Shown: one piece after another, positions 1 through 7,861 of the stretch
Numbering within the stretch: the stretch's first letter is position 1
Layout: every line of letters starts with the position of its first letter
NCBI RefSeq assembly: GCF_001548395.1
Contig: NZ_AP017367.1
Span: 1,277,001-1,341,000, forward strand
Direction: 5' to 3'
DNA from: Leptolyngbya sp. O-77
GTDB taxonomy: Bacteria > Cyanobacteriota > Cyanobacteriia > Elainellales > Elainellaceae
Length of the DNA: 64,000 nt
Position numbers and translations under genes: made by a program
The notes under the pieces: generated by a model
Told to the model about the DNA's origin: nothing
Database searches by the model: none
Seen by the model: the letters and a program-made list of their open reading frames with translations, nothing else

Positions 1-111
1 TCCCGAATTTTCCCAATTGGCACGATGAATAAGCGTGGAATAAACGTACTGGAAGCCCTGCGAAGGCTTGACGGGCAATCCAAAAATCGCAAATCCAAAA
101 TCGAGAATTGA
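1..111 (+). CDS. possible 3' end of a gene entering from the left
   Basis: The first frame is open from base 1 to a TGA at 109-111 and reads ...GTMNKRGINVLEALRRLDGQ before a tail encoded by an AATCCAAAA-type intergenic repeat (about 78-110). The part before the tail looks like real coding sequence, but the family was not recognised. A related AATCCCAAA repeat sits in the non-coding spacer near 7517-7550, so the last ten or so residues probably come from read-through into repeat DNA. It could equally be chance openness in a short stretch. Confidence 0.25.
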   Translation, partial: SRIFPIGTMNKRGINVLEALRRLDGQSKNRKSKIEN

Positions 112-139
112 CGCTTGATTGACGCTTAATTAACACTTG

Positions 140-196
140 GATGTTTCCGAGATGTTTCCGACATTGGCACAAAGATGTTTCCGACATTGGCACAAA
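140..196. repeat. 23-bp tandem duplication
   Basis: Two perfect adjacent copies of a 23-bp unit (151-173 and 174-196, beginning GATGTTTCCGACATT) follow a partial third copy at 140-150. The candidate ATG of the LysE-type gene lies inside the second copy, so the duplication reshapes the leader and N-terminus of that gene. Confidence 0.85.
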
Positions 197-829
197 CATG
201 GACACAAAGCAATCTAACCCTGAGCCACATCGTTGCCCTATTTTCCGCAATGGTCGTTCTGGCAGCCATTCCCAGCGTCAGTGTCCTCAACAGTCTCCTC
301 GCGGGCCGCCAGCCTTGGGTTTCTGCATGGCGTGTTGACGGCAGCAGGTATCGTGGTGGGTGATCTCCTGTTTATTGCGATCGCCCTGTGGGGACTCTCA
401 TTTCTATCCAGCGCCCTGGGCAGCCTGGTGTTTCTGATCAAATATCTGGGCGGAGCCTATCTAATCTGGCTGGGCGTTCGGCTCTTTCGGGCTAGGGCGC
501 AGCCTGTGGAAACGCAGGCCCTCTCCTACTCGTCGAGGGTCTCCAGTTTTCTAACCGGGCTGCTGATTACCCTGGCTGATCAGAAGGCGACGCTGTTTTA
601 CCTCGGCTTTTTCCCTGCGTTTCTGGATATGTCTCAGGTGTCCTATGTCGATGCAGGCGTGATTATGCTGGTGGCGATCGCCGCGGTTGGGGGCGTGAAG
701 GTCATCTACGCGCTGCTAGCAGACCAAACCCGGTTCCTCCTGGGCGCGGGGCTAAGCACTCGGCTGAATGCGATCGCAGGCGGTGTGATGATAGCAGTTG
801 GGCTATTGCTGATTCTCACTGCGGCATGA
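175..829 (+). pseudogene. LysE-family exporter, frameshifted near its N-terminus
   Basis: This encodes a LysE/RhtB-type inner-membrane transporter, a family that exports amino acids and related metabolites. The conserved N-terminal helix (ALFSAMVVLAAIPSVSVL) is read in the frame of ATG 175. The rest, from SSRAASLGFLHG through IVVGD to the C-terminus, is read one frame over and ends at 829. The frames join around 286-292: dropping one A in CTCAACAG gives the family-like SVLTVSSRAASLGFLHG. The joined protein is about 217 residues with five to six hydrophobic segments, normal for the family. A shorter reading in the second frame from 233 exists but its first residues do not look like the family. 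Either the gene is broken or the extra base is a sequence error. Confidence 0.75.
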
Positions 830-837
830 GGCAACCG

Positions 838-1116
838 TCACGCTGCGGCCAGCGCCTTTTGCAGCAGCGCCTCCAGTTGCGCCACGCCGGCCCGGGGCGA
901 CAGGCGGGGCAGTGGAACCAAGTCGGGCGGGGAATCGGGGCGATCGCGCTGCCAGACCAGCACCGGAATCTCATACTGATAGGCCTGAAACCAGTCGTCG
1001 CGAGTGGTGATGTCACGAATTTCCAGATCGACGGAAATGCTTTGCACCTGCGTCAGCTTTTCTTGAAGTCCCTCGCACAAGTGGCATCCGGGCTTGCTGT
1101 AGAGAATGAGCTTCAT
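838..1116 (-). CDS. glutaredoxin-like (DUF836-type) protein
   Basis: A 92-residue thioredoxin-fold protein beginning MKLILYSKPGCHLC, with a C11-x-x-C14 redox pair right after the first beta strand as in glutaredoxins, and a cis-proline site in YEIPVLV. An upstream in-frame ATG would add ten residues with no family resemblance, so the ATG at 1116 is preferred. It is expected to be a cytosolic thiol-disulfide protein; the substrate cannot be read from the sequence. It ends tail to tail with the LysE gene (8-bp gap) and starts divergently from cysH about 120 bp away, a suggestive but unproven sulfur/redox pairing. Confidence 0.8.
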   Translation of the reverse strand: MKLILYSKPGCHLCEGLQEKLTQVQSISVDLEIRDITTRDDWFQAYQYEIPVLVWQRDRPDSPPDLVPLPRLSPRAGVAQLEALLQKALAAA

Positions 1117-1233
1117 CGTAAACCCCTGACTCTTCTCAATCCCCATTTCCCCATCGGCTTATGCGCCTTTTATCGTAAAATATACTCATTGAGATTTTCC
1201 CAAACTGGCCATCTTCACCCTTAAACACGCATT

Positions 1234-1965
1234 ATGACTCAATCCGTAGACGCTCCGGCGCAGACACAGCCGTTCGACCTAGACGCGCTCAATCAGCAGT
1301 TTGACACCGCCCATCCCAAAGACATCCTCGCCTGGAGCGTAGAAAATATCCCCACTGGCCTTGTGCAAACCAGCGCTTTTAACGTCGATGACCTGGTGCT
1401 GACGGACATTCTTTACAAGCAGCTTAAGCCCGCTCAGCCCGTTCCTGTGCTGTTTTTGGACACGCTTCACCACTTTCCTCAAACCCTAGAACTGGTCGCC
1501 AAAGCAAAAGATTTGTACACCCTCAACCTCCAGGTCTACAAAATTCAGGACGTAGACACCCGCGAAGCCTTTGCCGCAAAGTACGGCGAGGCGCTGTGGA
1601 ATAGCGACATCCTCAAGTTCCACGACCTGACCAAAATCGAGCCGCTTCAGCGCGGACTGAGCGAACTCAACACCGTCGCCTGGATCACCGGCCGCCGCCG
1701 CGACCAGGCCACCACCCGCGCCGAGATGCCCGTGTTTGAGCTAGACAAGCAGGGCCGCCTCAAGATCAATCCTCTAGCCTCGTGGACGCGCAAAGATAGC
1801 TGGGCCTACGTCGCAGAACACGGCATGATCTATAACCCGCTGCACGACCAGGGCTATCCCAGCATTGGCGACGAGCCGATCACCACGCCCGTCAGCGAAG
1901 GCGAAGACGAGCGGGCCGGACGCTGGCGCGGTACTGGCAAGACCGAGTGCGGCATTCACATTTAG
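1234..1965 (+). CDS. cysH: phosphoadenylylsulfate reductase (CysH)
   Basis: A 243-residue thioredoxin-dependent PAPS reductase, which reduces 3'-phosphoadenylyl sulfate to sulfite and PAP in assimilatory sulfate reduction in the cytosol. Recognised by the PP-loop fold core (VLFLDTLHHFPQTLELV), the basic WITGRRRDQ segment and the C-terminal KTECGIHI, whose Cys239 is the catalytic cysteine that forms the thiosulfonate. The CC...C iron-sulfur pattern of APS reductases is absent, so PAPS is the expected substrate. Length is normal. The ATG follows an A/T-rich leader. The divergent neighbour is a glutaredoxin-like protein, which could supply reducing power, though that is inference. Confidence 0.93.
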   Translation: MTQSVDAPAQTQPFDLDALNQQFDTAHPKDILAWSVENIPTGLVQTSAFNVDDLVLTDILYKQLKPAQPVPVLFLDTLHHFPQTLELVAKAKDLYTLNLQVYKIQDVDTREAFAAKYGEALWNSDILKFHDLTKIEPLQRGLSELNTVAWITGRRRDQATTRAEMPVFELDKQGRLKINPLASWTRKDSWAYVAEHGMIYNPLHDQGYPSIGDEPITTPVSEGEDERAGRWRGTGKTECGIHI

Positions 1966-2077
1966 GATTTTGCATTTCGGCTCACGTTCAGGTTCAACAA
2001 ACTTTTCCCATTCGCTATGGTGTAGAGGCGTACAGTCGTGCGCCTTTTTCTTTTATTCCTGTCGAGTCTTTCCGCCG

Positions 2078-3070
2078 ATGACTCTGATTACCGTTCGCCC
2101 TGAAGGACTCTATTGCGAGGCGGGCGACTTTTTTATCGACCCGTGGCGACCTGTAAATACTGCACTGATTACCCACGCCCATTCTGACCATGCGCGATCG
2201 GGGTCGGCTCGCTACATTGCAACCGAGATTTCAGCAGGCGTGCTGAAAAAACGACTGGGCGAGAACATTCGGCTTCAGGGCGCGACCTACGGCGAAAAAC
2301 TGAAGTTGGGAGAAACCTGGGTCTCGTTTCATGCGGCGGGGCATGTGCTGGGTTCGGCGCAGATCCGCGTGGAACATCAGGACGAAGTGTGGGTCGTGTC
2401 GGGCGACTATAAGCGCGATGCAGACCCGACCTGCGAACCGTTTGAGGTGGTGGAGTGCGATCGCTTTATTACCGAAGCAACTTTTGGTTTGCCGATTTAC
2501 AACTGGCAGAGCGGAACGGAGGTGTGCAGGCAAATTTACGACTGGTGGCAAAGCGACTTGGAACGTCCCTCGCTGCTGTTTTGCTATGCCTTTGGCAAGG
2601 CGCAGCGAATTCTCAGTGAACTCAGGCATTTCTGCGATCGCCCTGTTTATGTACATGGCGCAATTCACGCACTGACCGAAATTTATCGCAGCCTGGGAAT
2701 CCCAATGGTGCAAACGATTCCCACCTCCGAGATGCCGCGCAGCTACAAGTTTCAGGGCGACCTGGTGCTATCGCCGCCGTCGGGGCATCGCTCAAGCTGG
2801 ATGAAGCGATTTCAGCATCCGCAGACCGCCTTTGCGTCTGGCTGGATGGCGGTGCGTGGCGCACGACGCAGACGCGGCTATGAACGGGGATTTGTGCTGT
2901 CAGACCATGCCGACTGGAACGGGTTAGTGAACACTGTTCTGCAAACTAAGGCGAAAACAGTGTATGTCACTCATGGACAAACGGATGTGTTGTCAAGATT
3001 CTTGAAAGAAGCTCATCACATTGATGCGATGCCGCTGAAGACCCTGTTTGAAGGAGAGGGTGATATTTGA
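2078..3070 (+). CDS. MBL-fold DNA/RNA exonuclease (ligase-associated exonuclease type)
   Basis: A 330-residue metallo-beta-lactamase/beta-CASP-like nuclease. The metal-binding HAHSDH motif is at residues 33-38, followed by a GHVLGSAQI histidine, SGDYKRD and a late SDHADW. This order fits the family annotated as 'ligase-associated DNA exonuclease' or CPSF-like mRNA 3'-end nucleases. The coding frame extends upstream to 1865, but that part overlaps cysH and is not family-like, so the ATG at 2078 is used. No LigD-type ligase or Lhr-like helicase lies beside it, so the DNA-repair role known for linked homologues is uncertain here. Cytosolic, two-metal hydrolase. Confidence 0.8.
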   Translation: MTLITVRPEGLYCEAGDFFIDPWRPVNTALITHAHSDHARSGSARYIATEISAGVLKKRLGENIRLQGATYGEKLKLGETWVSFHAAGHVLGSAQIRVEHQDEVWVVSGDYKRDADPTCEPFEVVECDRFITEATFGLPIYNWQSGTEVCRQIYDWWQSDLERPSLLFCYAFGKAQRILSELRHFCDRPVYVHGAIHALTEIYRSLGIPMVQTIPTSEMPRSYKFQGDLVLSPPSGHRSSWMKRFQHPQTAFASGWMAVRGARRRRGYERGFVLSDHADWNGLVNTVLQTKAKTVYVTHGQTDVLSRFLKEAHHIDAMPLKTLFEGEGDI

Positions 3071-3101
3071 ATAGAGCCGTAAATAAATCGGTGATTCTGC
3101 T

Positions 3102-4151
3102 TTACAGTTTGCGGGCATAGAGCGTGTAACGCCGAATGGGATAGGCATAACGGCTGCTCAGATTGCGAGAATTGTTGTCATCGTGCATGAGGGCGTGAAT
3201 GGCGCGACGATAGCCCAGATGATGGGCGATCGCCTGCACTCGCGCCACCAACACATTACCCAGCCCCGCGTAGGCGCGACCCGGCAACACCGCCACCGTT
3301 TTGATAATCACCGTATCCACTGTTTCGCCGCGCTGCGCCTGGAGCAAATCGGGCACGGCAAACAAAAAACCGACTAGGTTTTCACCCTGTTCTGCCAGCA
3401 GCACTAGCTCCGGTTGCACATAGGGATGTACCTGGCGATATTGCGTCAGAAATTCTGCCTGGGAAATTGGGCTATAGAGGAAGTTTTGCCGAAACGCTAC
3501 CAGCGACAGCGTGTGAATTCGCTCTAGCTCGGTGTCGAACTGGTCGAGTGCCAGCGGGCGAATCTTCACGCCTGCTGTGTCCAACCGCTGTTCCACAGCC
3601 GCCAGTCGCGGATCGACCTGGGTCAAGTCCGTTGCCAGCGCTGAGGAATAGTGTGCGATCGCCCCAAAGCCTGCCGCCTCAAACTGTTCGCACCAGTTAT
3701 CGGGATTATCCGGCTCCAGAAAAAACAGCGGCTCCGTTCCGCGATCGCTCAGCAGCCGATAGCGCCGCCAGGTGTTGCCGTCGATGGGGGCGATCGCCAG
3801 CGTGCAGCCACGAGCCAGCAGTTCCCCTGCGGCATGGTTGAGCAATCCTGCCGCAGCCGACCCATCTGCCACGTTGTAATGCCCAATCAAGCCCAGCCGT
3901 TCACCCGGATAAGCGGGCACCGAGCGCCACCAGAGAGAGCAATACCCGACAACGGCTTCAGATCGCTGCAAAACCCAGTGGGCATCGGGCTGGTGCAGTT
4001 CCAATCGCCGCGCTTCTAAGAGCGGAAAACCGTCCTGATTTGCCAGGGAAGCCAAGTCAGCAGAATTGTTAATCTGGATGTAACGTTCTGTAAGCATGGT
4101 GTGAGGGCGTGCAAGACCGATCGGCAGCGAATCTGAGGCTGTCTCTGTCAT
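3102..4151 (-). CDS. GNAT-family N-acetyltransferase
   Basis: A protein of 349 residues (or 331 if translation starts at ATG 4097, MLTERYIQ). The C-terminal third has a GNAT core with acyl-CoA-binding strand-loop-helix VAVLPGRAYAGLGNVLVARV (RxxxGLG pattern), and the N-terminal half is a second, degenerate GNAT-like fold (VLQRSEAVVGYCSLWW). Substrate unknown. It is transcribed divergently from the 94-residue membrane protein with only about 24 bp between the 4151 and 4176 starts, so the promoters must overlap coding sequence or the later start is correct. The 3' end is 31 bp from the end of the convergent exonuclease gene. Confidence 0.8.
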   Translation of the reverse strand: MTETASDSLPIGLARPHTMLTERYIQINNSADLASLANQDGFPLLEARRLELHQPDAHWVLQRSEAVVGYCSLWWRSVPAYPGERLGLIGHYNVADGSAAAGLLNHAAGELLARGCTLAIAPIDGNTWRRYRLLSDRGTEPLFFLEPDNPDNWCEQFEAAGFGAIAHYSSALATDLTQVDPRLAAVEQRLDTAGVKIRPLALDQFDTELERIHTLSLVAFRQNFLYSPISQAEFLTQYRQVHPYVQPELVLLAEQGENLVGFLFAVPDLLQAQRGETVDTVIIKTVAVLPGRAYAGLGNVLVARVQAIAHHLGYRRAIHALMHDDNNSRNLSSRYAYPIRRYTLYARKL

Positions 4152-4175
4152 AGCTTTAATATCGCAACTTAAGAA

Positions 4176-4460
4176 ATGCTGGAACCAATTATTTACCTGA
4201 CGCTGTTTGGGCTGGCGGGATGGGCGATCGCCCAACTGGTGCGCTGGCTGGCAACAGGGAAGCGGCCCCGCTCGTTTCATGGGAAACCCGCAGCGGGTGT
4301 CAAGCCTGTTCTAGAAAGGCGACTGGTACGCCTGCTGAATGGCGATCGCGCCGCAGCCCACCGCCTGGTGGAATCTGTCCAGCAGCGCTACCCCGATCGC
4401 CCGACGGCCTGGTGCTGGGAGAAAGCGATCTTTGACCTGGAGCGCGATCGCTTCCGCTAG
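4176..4460 (+). CDS. small conserved membrane-anchored protein
   Basis: A 94-residue protein with one N-terminal transmembrane helix (LEPIIYLTLFGLAGWAIAQL) followed by a basic, soluble tail that resembles half a TPR (LLNGDRAAAHRLVESVQQ...PTAWCWEKAIFDLERDR). The tail ends in ERDRFR, encoded by HIP1 DNA. I recognise this as a typical small cyanobacterial hypothetical but know no function. It precedes the OmpR-type regulator by 31 bp on the same strand and may be co-transcribed with it. Confidence 0.65.
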   Translation: MLEPIIYLTLFGLAGWAIAQLVRWLATGKRPRSFHGKPAAGVKPVLERRLVRLLNGDRAAAHRLVESVQQRYPDRPTAWCWEKAIFDLERDRFR

Positions 4461-4491
4461 TCCCTGACCCCTGGCGGCATAAAATACTTTC

Positions 4492-5181
4492 ATGCAGATT
4501 CTCCTAGTAGACGACGAAATCGAACTCACCGAGCCGCTGACCCACGTCCTCAAGCGTGAAGGCTACGCGGTCGATGTGGCGCACGACGGGGCAGAGGGGG
4601 GAACCTTGGCGACTCAGGGCAGCTACGACCTGCTGATTTTGGACTGGATGCTGCCGCACCAGAGCGGACTAGAAATCTGCCAATCGCTCCGCGCCAAAGG
4701 CGACACCACACCCGTTCTATTCCTCACCGCCAAAGACACGATCGACGACCGGGTGGCCGGACTGGATGCTGGTGCAGACGATTATCTGGTGAAACCGTTT
4801 GAGCTGCGAGAGTTGCTAGCGCGGGTGCGGGCGCTGCTGCGGCGGCCGCCCAGTTTGGAACCGAGCGCGCCAGCCCGGCCTGCATCCCGGCTCGCGGTCG
4901 GCGATCTGGAACTGGATGTAGACAACCAAGTCGCCTACCGGCAAGGGCGCACCATTGAGCTATCTGACAAAGAGAGCCAGCTCCTGGACTATCTTATGCG
5001 GCATCCAAACCAACTGCTGACTCATACTCAGATCCATGAGCAGGTCTGGGGCGATGCCGAAAAAATCGGCAGCAACGTGCTGGCGGCGCAAATTCGCCTG
5101 CTGCGCCGCAAGATCGAGGGCAAGGGGGAGAGTACGCTGATTCACACGGTATATGGGAAAGGGTATCGGTTTGGGGAGTGA
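4492..5181 (+). CDS. OmpR/PhoB-type response regulator (RppA-like)
   Basis: A 229-residue two-domain regulator. The receiver domain (1-120) shows acidic pocket D7-D8, phospho-acceptor D51 (LILDWMLP), T79 and K101 (LVKPFELREL). The C-terminal winged-helix DNA-binding domain (about 130-228) ends HTVYGKGYRFGE as in OmpR/PhoB proteins. It should bind DNA after phosphorylation by a sensor kinase, but none is adjacent, so it is an orphan here. It resembles cyanobacterial RppA (redox-responsive regulator of photosynthesis and pigment genes), and por lies 240 bp downstream; whether it controls por is speculation. Confidence 0.85.
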   Translation: MQILLVDDEIELTEPLTHVLKREGYAVDVAHDGAEGGTLATQGSYDLLILDWMLPHQSGLEICQSLRAKGDTTPVLFLTAKDTIDDRVAGLDAGADDYLVKPFELRELLARVRALLRRPPSLEPSAPARPASRLAVGDLELDVDNQVAYRQGRTIELSDKESQLLDYLMRHPNQLLTHTQIHEQVWGDAEKIGSNVLAAQIRLLRRKIEGKGESTLIHTVYGKGYRFGE

Positions 5182-5200
5182 GTGAGGAGGAGAGGGAGTG

Positions 5201-5240
5201 TTGGGGTGTTGGGGTGTTGGGGTGTTGGGGTGTTGGGGTG
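5201..5240. repeat. five 8-bp units TTGGGGTG, G-quadruplex motif
   Basis: Five perfect TTGGGGTG units start 19 bases after the response-regulator stop codon, giving five GGGG tracts spaced by TGTT on the + strand. This satisfies a four-tract G-quadruplex pattern in DNA and in the transcript. Confidence 0.85.
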
Positions 5241-5273
5241 ATAGAGAAGGGTGATCCTCTGTAGTTTCTGCTG

Positions 5274-5309
5274 ACCCCTAACCCCTGACCCCTGCCCCCT
5301 AACCCCTAG
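5274..5309. repeat. C-rich tract (CCCCTAACCCC type)
   Basis: Five C4-C5 runs separated by TAA, TGA or TG, 34 bases downstream of the G-rich octamer array. The two tracts are roughly complementary and could pair into a long hairpin in an mRNA that runs past the regulator gene. Confidence 0.7.
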
Positions 5310-5312
5310 TTT

Positions 5313-5352
5313 GAATAACTCAACATTTCGCGGAATAACTCAACATTTTGCG
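5313..5352. repeat. 20-bp tandem duplication upstream of por
   Basis: Two adjacent copies of a 20-bp unit (GAATAACTCAACATTTCGCG, the second with one change) lie 68-107 bp before the por start codon, within its likely promoter region. They could be a duplicated regulator site, but this is untested. Confidence 0.8.
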
Positions 5353-5419
5353 GTTCAACGGTGTGCAATCATCATGAATCATGGAGACACATCACAGCGC
5401 ACCGTAAGTTGTTAATAAA

Positions 5420-6385
5420 ATGCAAAACTCTCAGCAACCGACCGTAATCATAACCGGAGCCTCTTCGGGAGTGGGGCTATACGCTACCAAAGCCCTGGCC
5501 CAGCGAGGATGGCATGTCGTCATGGCCTGTCGAGATCTAGCCAAAGCCGAAGCTGCTGCACAGTCTGTCGGTGTTCCCAAAGATCACTACACGCTACTGC
5601 ATATTGATCTGGGTTCGCTCGACAGCGTTCGCAAGTTTGTGGATGAGTTTCATGCCACCGGGCGATCGCTCGATGCACTGGTCTGCAATGCTGCCGTCTA
5701 CATGCCGCTGCTCAAAGAGCCGCTCCGCAGCCCCGAAGGTTACGAACTCAGCGTCGCCACCAATCATCTTGGGCACTTCCTGCTATGCAACCTGCTGCTG
5801 GGCGACCTCAAGGATTCCCCCGCAGCGGACAAGCGCCTAGTCATTTTGGGAACCGTCACTGCCAACTCCAAGGAACTGGGTGGCAAGATCCCCATTCCCG
5901 CGCCCGCTGACCTGGGCAACCTGGAAGGGCTAGAGGCCGGCTTCAAAGCGCCGGTTTCCATGATCGACGGCAAAAAGTTCAAGGCCGGCAAAGCCTACAA
6001 AGACAGCAAGCTCTGCAACATGATTACCGTGCGCGAGTTGCATCGCCGCTATCACGACACCACGGGCATTACCTTCAGTTCACTCTATCCTGGCTGCGTC
6101 GCCGACACGCCGCTGTTCCGCAATAGCTACCCAATTTTCCAAAAAGTCTTCCCCTGGTTCCAAAAGAACATCACAGGCGGCTATGTCTCGCAAGAACTGG
6201 CGGGCGAGCGCGTGGCGCAGGTCGTAGCTGATCCGGCGTTCAAGCAGTCCGGAGTTCACTGGAGCTGGGGCAACCGTCAAAAGCAGGGGCGCGAGTCCTT
6301 TGTGCAGGAGCTTTCGGAAAAGGCCACAAATGATGCCCTGGGCGATCGCCTCTGGACGCTCAGCGCTAAGCTCGTTGGGCTATAG
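5420..6385 (+). CDS. por: light-dependent NADPH:protochlorophyllide oxidoreductase (LPOR)
   Basis: A 321-residue short-chain dehydrogenase that reduces protochlorophyllide to chlorophyllide using NADPH and light, in chlorophyll synthesis. Diagnostic features are the Rossmann GASSGVG at 13-19, N90/A91 (VCNAAVY), the catalytic pair Y193 and K197 in YKDSK, and C226 in YPGCVADT; these positions coincide with those known for cyanobacterial LPOR. Length is normal. It is monocistronic by appearance, with a 240-bp repeat-rich leader region upstream and a strong hairpin at 6525-6558 downstream. Confidence 0.97.
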   Translation: MQNSQQPTVIITGASSGVGLYATKALAQRGWHVVMACRDLAKAEAAAQSVGVPKDHYTLLHIDLGSLDSVRKFVDEFHATGRSLDALVCNAAVYMPLLKEPLRSPEGYELSVATNHLGHFLLCNLLLGDLKDSPAADKRLVILGTVTANSKELGGKIPIPAPADLGNLEGLEAGFKAPVSMIDGKKFKAGKAYKDSKLCNMITVRELHRRYHDTTGITFSSLYPGCVADTPLFRNSYPIFQKVFPWFQKNITGGYVSQELAGERVAQVVADPAFKQSGVHWSWGNRQKQGRESFVQELSEKATNDALGDRLWTLSAKLVGL

Positions 6386-6524
6386 TGACCTGGCTATCCT
6401 GCACGCCAAACAATACTCCCTTTGCGTAAAAGTTCTCCGAGGACGTGCATTGTTGCGCGATATCGTCGCACGTCTCTCAGCAGGCAAACTCCTCCTCGCA
6501 CAGGTCGGCTCTTGAAACAGAATT

Positions 6525-6560
6525 AGGCTCTACAGTCTGAATAAAAGCTGTAGAGCCTGT
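6525..6560 (+). terminator. hairpin terminator downstream of por
   Basis: A perfect 11-bp inverted repeat, AGGCTCTACAG (6525-6535) and CTGTAGAGCCT (6548-6558), with a 12-base loop, followed by GTTTTA. It is the best candidate for the end of the por transcript, 140 bp past the stop codon. The rest of the 370-bp spacer (6386-6755) shows no further gene or motif I can support. Confidence 0.7.
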
Positions 6561-6755
6561 TTTATAGCAATCGAAGTGTTGCACAACACCCAAAATCCCG
6601 ATCCCTCGTGGCAAAATTTACCTGAATCAATCGGCGCAGCCAAGTGCTGGATATGAACAGAGTTTACATGCATCAGCAGAATAGTTTGATGCATTCTGCT
6701 ATTCAGCACCCCATTCAGCAACCCCGCTGAATTTGTTTTACACCGAGGCAAAAAG

Positions 6756-7280
6756 ATGAGTCTTATCTTTGACGTTTTAAGCGCGATCAACAACCCCAAC
6801 CAGCAAGCCAGCGTTAGTTCGCTGGGTTCCATTGTCAATACTGTCTCTCAACTTGCAGGGAACCAGGGTCTCAGTCCTGCGACGACCCAGAGTGCCTTCT
6901 CTGTGGTGGGCAACCTGGCTCGTACTGCGCTGAAGCAGCAGCAAACCACCGCAGGGATGGGGGGATTGGAAAGCATGATCGGTCAACTCGCGGGCGGTTC
7001 CGCTAGCGGGGCAGCGCTGCAATCCCTGATTCCTGCCGGACTACAGCAACAGGCCGTCCAGACTATTTCCTCTGCGACTGGCATCAGCCCCACGATTGTC
7101 CAGGGAATGCTGCCAGGGCTGATTACGGCTGCGATGGGGATGCTGAACCTGGGCGCACCCAAACCTGGCACCCGTGGCGGCAACCCCCTGCTAGCTGCTT
7201 TCCTAGGCGGCGATGAAAAATCGACCGACCTCGGCGAAACGCTGAAATTTGCCAGCCGTTTCCTGAATCCGCCTCGTTAG
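6756..7280 (+). CDS. conserved hypothetical, Gly/Ala/Gln-rich soluble protein
   Basis: A 174-residue protein without signal peptide or clear membrane helix, rich in Ala, Gly, Gln and Ser (for example ASVSSLGSIVNTVSQLAG and ISPTIVQGMLPGLITAAMG). The alternating helical pattern with ISPTIVQGMLP resembles DUF937-type bacterial proteins of unknown role; this is a loose comparison. It has its own spacer upstream and a good terminator downstream, so it is probably monocistronic. Function unknown. Confidence 0.65.
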   Translation: MSLIFDVLSAINNPNQQASVSSLGSIVNTVSQLAGNQGLSPATTQSAFSVVGNLARTALKQQQTTAGMGGLESMIGQLAGGSASGAALQSLIPAGLQQQAVQTISSATGISPTIVQGMLPGLITAAMGMLNLGAPKPGTRGGNPLLAAFLGGDEKSTDLGETLKFASRFLNPPR

Positions 7281-7314
7281 GTTCTAGCACCTAGTTTGAC
7301 CAGTTTAACAATCA

Positions 7315-7361
7315 GGCTTCCTGGAGATTCTTGCGCCGCAAATCTCTAGGGAGTCTTTTTT
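7315..7361 (+). terminator. rho-independent terminator
   Basis: An imperfect GC-containing stem (AGGCTTCCTGGAGATT pairing with AATCTCTAGGGAGTC, loop about 10 bases) is followed by a run of T at 7355-7360. It lies 35 bp after the 174-residue gene and fits an intrinsic terminator for it. Confidence 0.75.
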
Positions 7362-7861
7362 ATGGGTTTGTTTTATCAGTAGGAAAAGGAGTGGAAAAAT
7401 CGACCGGTTGTAGATCTGCTGAACCGACGGTTTTCTGGTCTTATAGCGTCTGACCTCACTTTTCTAGGTGACGCCACGAATGACATTCCTGGCAGCCCCA
7501 CAAATGCCTGACTAGCAATCCCAAATCCCAAATCCCAAATCGAGAATCGCTTGGGATGTAACGCCTATGTCACCAAAAATTCACGAATCCTTGCAGAAAG
7601 TTTCAGGAATTATACGGAGGCTCTGTGTAGTTTCTTCGTAGACAACCAAATGCTGAACGTCTGACTCGGCGGAACTTTCATAGATTCTGCATCGTCAATT
7701 GCCAGGGGTGCGCTGCTATTTCAGGTGAAAAAGAATTTTCCGTACTTTCAACCTGACACTACTTTGGGCTTTGAGAGACATTAACAGGTGGAAAGGCGGA
7801 TAACGCGGGTTCTAAAGGCATATACACCCTGGCACTGACTGAAATACACCACGAGGATGTC
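7362..7861. other. spacer with AATCCCAAA repeat
   Basis: About 500 bp without a recognisable gene. It holds a short tandem array of AATCCCA units ending in TCGAGAATCG (about 7517-7550), related to the repeat at 78-110. No promoter or operator could be assigned with confidence. Confidence 0.6.
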
